From Campylobacter sp. (GTDB taxonomy: Bacteria > Campylobacterota > Campylobacteria > Campylobacterales > Campylobacteraceae): a stretch of 9,374 bases of DNA. Position numbers and translations under genes: made by a program. The stretch is from assembly GCA_024680445.1 (NCBI GenBank), contig JAILCJ010000014.1:1-9374 (forward strand), in the 5' to 3' direction. The notes beneath the pieces are model-generated. The model made no database searches. It was not told where the DNA came from and worked only from the letters and a program-made list of their open reading frames with translations. Of this stretch, positions 6,202 through 9,374 are shown piece after piece (position 1 is the stretch's first letter; the number at the start of each line of letters is the position of its first letter).

Positions 6202-6401
6202 GTGAAAACGAAGAAAAAAAAGACGCTTATGATATCAAATTTGATCAAATGTGCGAAAAATTACAAGATTGTCAGAGCGAAAAAAATTTAAATTCTTGCT
6301 TTAAATGCAATGAAATTTTTGAGTGCCAAACCAGAAAAGACTTTGTCGATAGTGCCTATGATTCTATGTCTAAGGGCAATGTCGGTGGCTTTGAATTTTA
6401 A
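6198..6401 (+). CDS. Small Cys-rich protein, function unknown
   Basis: This 67-aa soluble acidic protein is probably equivalent by position to Cj0839c. It has five cysteines at 19, 25, 34, 37 and 43. The CFKC (34-37) and FEC (41-43) group looks like a compact metal or redox site, but no named domain is evident. The N-terminal third is highly charged. The tail [12 protein letters not shown] (56-67) is Gly-rich and looks constrained. The ATG overlaps the fbp stop by 4 bases with only a weak purine tract upstream, so translation is likely coupled to fbp. metG follows after 9 bases. That it is a real gene is supported by the tight packing and the conserved-looking gene order. Its function is open. 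Confidence 0.82.
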   Translation: MSENEEKKDAYDIKFDQMCEKLQDCQSEKNLNSCFKCNEIFECQTRKDFVDSAYDSMSKGNVGGFEF

Positions 6402-6410
6402 AGGATAAAG

Positions 6411-8306
6411 ATGAAATCATACATAACCACGCCGATTTATTATGTCAATGATGTCCCTCATATCGGACACGCTTACACCACCATTATCGCCGATACTTTG
6501 GCGAGATTCCGCCGTTTGCAAGGGCATGAAACCTATTTTATGACCGGCACAGATGAGCACGGACAAAAGATACAACAAGCAGCCACCGCTCGTGGCAAAA
6601 GTCCAAAGGCTTACACAGATGAAATTAGTGCGAAATTCCGCTCCCTTTGGGACGAATTTGATATTTCTTACGACCATTTTATCCGCACAACAGATGAAAG
6701 CCATATCCAAACCGTGCAAAAAGTCTTTGAAAAAATGTATCAAAAAGGCGATATTTACAAAGGCGAATACGAGGGTTTTTACTGCGTTAGTTGCGAGAGT
6801 TTTTACACTCAAACTCAACTCGTTGATGAGTGCTGCTGCCCTGATTGTGGCAAAAAAACAAGCATAGTCAAAGAAGAAAGCTATTTTTTCAGACTTAGCA
6901 AATACCAAGACCAACTTTTAAAATGGTATGAAAGCGATGCCGTGATACCAAAAGGCAAGAAAAATGAAGTCATAAGCTTTGTAAAAGGCGGTTTAAAAGA
7001 CCTTTCTATATCACGAACAAGTTTTGAGTGGGGCATAAAACTTCCGCAAAGCATAAACGATCCAAAACATGTTATGTATGTTTGGCTTGACGCCCTTGTA
7101 AACTATCTAAGCACGCTTGGCTACATGCGAGACAATAAACTCATGGATTTTTGGCAAAATACCACGCATATCGTCGGCAAGGATATCTTGCGTTTTCATG
7201 CCGTGTATTGGCCGGCATTTTTGCTTAGCCTTGATTTGCCTTTGCCAAAATGCGTTGCGGCACATGGTTGGTGGACTAGAAATGGCGAAAAAATGAGTAA
7301 AAGCAAAGGCAATGTCGTAAATCCAAAAGAAGTAGCCGACGCTTACGGACTTGAAAATTTCCGCTACTTTTTGCTTCGTGAAGTGCCTTTTGGACAAGAC
7401 GGAGATTTTAGCCAAAAAGCCCTTATAGAGCGGATAAATTCAGAACTTGGCAATGGACTTGGCAACCTGCTTTCACGCACCATAGGCATGAGTGCAAAAT
7501 ACTCAAATTTCGATATAGACAGCAAAAATGTAGCAAAATTTCACGCTGATTTGTTAAAAGAAGCAAATGGCTATATAAATTTGGCTTGTCAAAATCTAGA
7601 AACCTTACAAACTAACCGCTATCTTGAAGAAATTTTCAAAGCCGTTTCACTTGCAAACCTAGCCATAGCCAAATTTGAACCTTGGAATTTGGTAAAAAAT
7701 TCCAAATTTGATGAAGCAAACGCCGTTGTGGCACTTTGTGCAAATATCCTTGCCCAAATCATCATAGCCCTAAGCCCAGCCATGCCAAAAACCATGGCAA
7801 GTGCAGCAAAATTTCTTGGTTTTGAGATAAACACGCAAAATTACGAAAAACTGATCTTGCAAAATGAGATTATAAATTTCAAAGCAAGTGCCGTTTCACC
7901 GCTTTTCCCACGTATAGAAAACGAACTTTTACCAACCCATGAAGTTGCAAAAACCAAAGTTCAAGAAGAAGTAAAAACTAGCGAAATTTCTATTGATGAT
8001 TTTGCTAAACTTATCATTAAAGTTGGCACGGTTTTGGACTGCCAAAAGGTCGAGGGTAGCGATAAACTACTCAAATTTGAAATCGATCTTGGCGAAGATA
8101 AAACACGTACCATACTTTCAGGTATCGCCAAATTTTACGATCCTGCCGAACTTATAGGCAAACAAGTTTGCGTTTTGGCAAATCTCAAAGCTCGCACGAT
8201 GATGAAAAAATATGTCAGCGAAGGCATGATTTTGAGTGCCAATGACGGCTCACTTTGCTTACTTAGCACACAAAAACCCGTTAAAAACGGGGCGATAGTT
8301 GGCTAA
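6411..8306 (+). CDS. metG: Methionyl-tRNA synthetase with C-terminal tRNA-binding domain
   Basis: This class I synthetase activates methionine with ATP and charges initiator and elongator tRNA-Met. The 631-aa protein opens with the catalytic Rossmann domain. YVNDVPHIGHAY carries HIGH as HIGH-type residues 17-20, and TGTDEHGQKI follows. The inserted zinc domain has C125-x2-C128 and, after a CCC run, C143-x2-C146. This four-Cys arrangement suggests one bound zinc, with extra Cys141 and Cys142. KMSKS lies at 294-298. The helical anticodon-binding domain spans about 350-500. A Pro/Lys/Glu-rich linker leads to an OB-fold tRNA-binding domain of the Trbp111/EMAP type (about 526-631), which typically drives dimerisation. 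An AAGGA ribosome site (6401-6405) sits 5 bases ahead of the ATG. The stop codon is followed immediately by the next start. Confidence 0.96.
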   Translation: MKSYITTPIYYVNDVPHIGHAYTTIIADTLARFRRLQGHETYFMTGTDEHGQKIQQAATARGKSPKAYTDEISAKFRSLWDEFDISYDHFIRTTDESHIQTVQKVFEKMYQKGDIYKGEYEGFYCVSCESFYTQTQLVDECCCPDCGKKTSIVKEESYFFRLSKYQDQLLKWYESDAVIPKGKKNEVISFVKGGLKDLSISRTSFEWGIKLPQSINDPKHVMYVWLDALVNYLSTLGYMRDNKLMDFWQNTTHIVGKDILRFHAVYWPAFLLSLDLPLPKCVAAHGWWTRNGEKMSKSKGNVVNPKEVADAYGLENFRYFLLREVPFGQDGDFSQKALIERINSELGNGLGNLLSRTIGMSAKYSNFDIDSKNVAKFHADLLKEANGYINLACQNLETLQTNRYLEEIFKAVSLANLAIAKFEPWNLVKNSKFDEANAVVALCANILAQIIIALSPAMPKTMASAAKFLGFEINTQNYEKLILQNEIINFKASAVSPLFPRIENELLPTHEVAKTKVQEEVKTSEISIDDFAKLIIKVGTVLDCQKVEGSDKLLKFEIDLGEDKTRTILSGIAKFYDPAELIGKQVCVLANLKARTMMKKYVSEGMILSANDGSLCLLSTQKPVKNGAIVG

Positions 8307-9290
8307 ATGTATATCCAAGATCTGCTTAGGTTGCTAAGAGGCGAACTTGAAAATCGCCCAGCCATAACGCAAATCAATGGCTTTGCCTTCGAACCTAAGC
8401 ACATCAAACAAGGCTATGCTTTTATAGCCGATGAGTGCAATGAAGAAGATATAGCACAAGCGATTAAAAACGGTGCATACGCCGTTATTTCGGACGCTAG
8501 GATATCTATTAGCGATACAGAAATCGCTTATATCTTGGTTGATAATCTCCGCTTTGCACTTTTCCGCTTGATGCGTTACGAAGCAAGTCAAAAAAAACTC
8601 AAATTTTTCTATGTAAATCCCGTGCAAATGGCGATTTTAAAGCGTCTAAATCTTAGCAAAAACGCAACCATTCTCAGCGAAAATATCGCAGAACTTTTCT
8701 TGAAAATCCTAAAAGCTGGCATAGGCGAAAGTTTTTTTAGCTCAAATTCCCGCACCTTAGAGAGAATCTCGCCTTTTTATGATCAAGTTTTTAGCGATAC
8801 CAAAAGTCAAAATATCAATTCTGGTTCGATATTTTTTTCAAATGTGATTTGCGATGAAATTTTTTACCAAAATCTTAGCGTTCCGCGAGTATTTTTACCT
8901 GCTTTTTGCGGACTGTTAAAATTTTTAAAAAGCCACGAGATAGACTTTAAACTTGGCGATATGAAAAATTTAGAACATTTTGAGCCAATTTTTATAGACA
9001 AAAACTTCAAACCAGTAAATTTTGGTTCTAGTTTTCGTGCCATCATAGCCGAAAGCGACGAAGAATTATTTTGCATAGAACACTCTTTTTTACAAAAACA
9101 TTTTGACGATGTAAAATTTTGCCTACCAAAAAACTGCGATATTAGTGTCGAAGGGGCGATATTTTTTGATAAATTAAGTGAGATAAAAGAACTAAAAAAT
9201 TTCCGCTACGCCCTTATCTTATGCAACAAAACCGAACTAATAAACATGCTAAACGAAGGCGAAGATAAACAAGGCAAATTTGAGTTTTAA
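8307..9290 (+). CDS. Mur-ligase N-domain-like protein without P-loop, function unknown
   Basis: This 327-aa cytoplasmic protein, positional match to Cj0837c, has no signal peptide or membrane helix. Residues about 20-90 follow the layout of the MurE/MurF first domain: FAFEPKHIKQGYAFIAD (compare the family's V-x-PGDLFVAL), then DIAQAIKNGAYAVISD (compare F-x-x-A-x-x-GA-x-AVV), then YILVDNLRFALFRL (compare I-x-V-x-D-x-x-x-AL-x-x-LA). Where a Mur ligase would next show its ATP-binding G-x-x-GKT(T/S) loop, this protein reads FYVNPVQMAILKRL (101-114) with no Gly-Lys-Thr. The remaining 210 residues show no Mur central or C-terminal motif that I can recognise. It is therefore probably not an active ligase. 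It could be a diverged pseudoenzyme or a binding protein for a UDP-sugar or peptide. The ATG abuts the metG stop with only a distant G-rich tract, suggesting coupled translation. Confidence 0.72.
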   Translation: MYIQDLLRLLRGELENRPAITQINGFAFEPKHIKQGYAFIADECNEEDIAQAIKNGAYAVISDARISISDTEIAYILVDNLRFALFRLMRYEASQKKLKFFYVNPVQMAILKRLNLSKNATILSENIAELFLKILKAGIGESFFSSNSRTLERISPFYDQVFSDTKSQNINSGSIFFSNVICDEIFYQNLSVPRVFLPAFCGLLKFLKSHEIDFKLGDMKNLEHFEPIFIDKNFKPVNFGSSFRAIIAESDEELFCIEHSFLQKHFDDVKFCLPKNCDISVEGAIFFDKLSEIKELKNFRYALILCNKTELINMLNEGEDKQGKFEF

Positions 9291-9329
9291 TAATTTCTAA
9301 TAAAAAACATATATTTTCAAGGCAATGAT

Positions 9330-9374
9330 ATGAAAAAATTTAAAATCTTTTTACTTTGTTTTATGTTTTCTTTT
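9330..9374 (+). CDS. Start of a secreted or membrane protein (cut by window end)
   Basis: Only 15 codons are visible. They begin MKKFKIFL and continue with a strongly hydrophobic run containing Cys10. The two-to-three Lys start followed by hydrophobic residues is a typical signal peptide or N-terminal anchor. An AAGG ribosome site (9319-9322) lies 7 bases ahead of the ATG. The gene follows the Mur-like gene after 39 bases and may belong to the same operon. The product cannot be named from this fragment. Confidence 0.6.
   Translation, partial: MKKFKIFLLCFMFSF

Noticed and set aside
6234..6245. ATCAAATTTGAT palindrome inside the 67-aa gene as a link to the left array
   Set aside because: AAATTTGAT also occurs in metG (7704-7712) and gltX (2073-2081), where it encodes Lys-Phe-Asp. 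It is a frequent codon-level word here, so a single copy is not evidence of a site.
6417..6914. Minus-strand 165-codon frame opposite metG
   Set aside because: It is the shadow of a highly conserved MetRS region (HIGH and zinc motifs on the other strand) and has no recognisable protein features.
6384..9290. Shared C-terminal FEF in the 67-aa and the 327-aa proteins as a common targeting tag
   Set aside because: Only three to four residues match, the preceding residues differ, and F/E/K codons are abundant in this A/T-rich genome.

Overview
The window looks like chromosomal DNA from an epsilonproteobacterium, most likely a Campylobacter outside the C. jejuni species itself. The reasons are the low G+C content, the heavy use of AAATTTG-type words, promoters with a clear -10 box but no convincing -35 box, and gene order. 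From memory, the run gltX - yggT - slt - lipoprotein - mobB - fbp - small Cys protein - metG - hypothetical matches the order Cj0845c to Cj0837c of C. jejuni. The species cannot be fixed by eye.

Layout. Bases 1-291 hold no convincing gene. They carry a degenerate array of AAATTTGAT words spaced 21-22 bp apart, plus a second copy of the sequence found at the window's left edge. Next come two minus-strand genes: a free-standing HIRAN-domain protein (292-624) and the mechanosensitive channel MscL (666-1070), separated by a G+C-rich hairpin. A divergent promoter region (1071-1193) leads into a plus-strand cluster of overlapping genes: gltX (1194-2489), a YggT-family membrane protein (2486-2779) and a soluble lytic transglycosylase (2757-4394). 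A lone minus-strand lipoprotein gene (4315-4791) converges on that cluster and shares 80 bp with the end of slt. From a short divergent promoter region (4792-4867) starts a five-gene plus-strand operon: mobB, fbp, a 67-aa Cys-rich protein, metG and a 327-aa protein whose N-terminus resembles the first domain of Mur ligases. These genes overlap, abut or lie 9 bp apart. The first codons of a secreted or membrane protein begin at 9330 and run off the window.

How the genes fit together. The content is mostly housekeeping: two aminoacyl-tRNA synthetases, gluconeogenesis (Fbp), molybdenum cofactor maturation (MobB), osmotic protection (MscL) and cell wall turnover (YggT, Slt, possibly the Mur-like protein). 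The tight packing implies co-transcription and translational coupling, not necessarily shared function.

I see no complete, obviously new multi-gene system such as a defence island, prophage, CRISPR array or transposon. The best candidates for something undescribed are the helically phased AAATTTGAT array, the P-loop-less Mur-ligase-like protein, the 67-aa Cys protein with its distinctive tail, and the stand-alone HIRAN protein beside the array.
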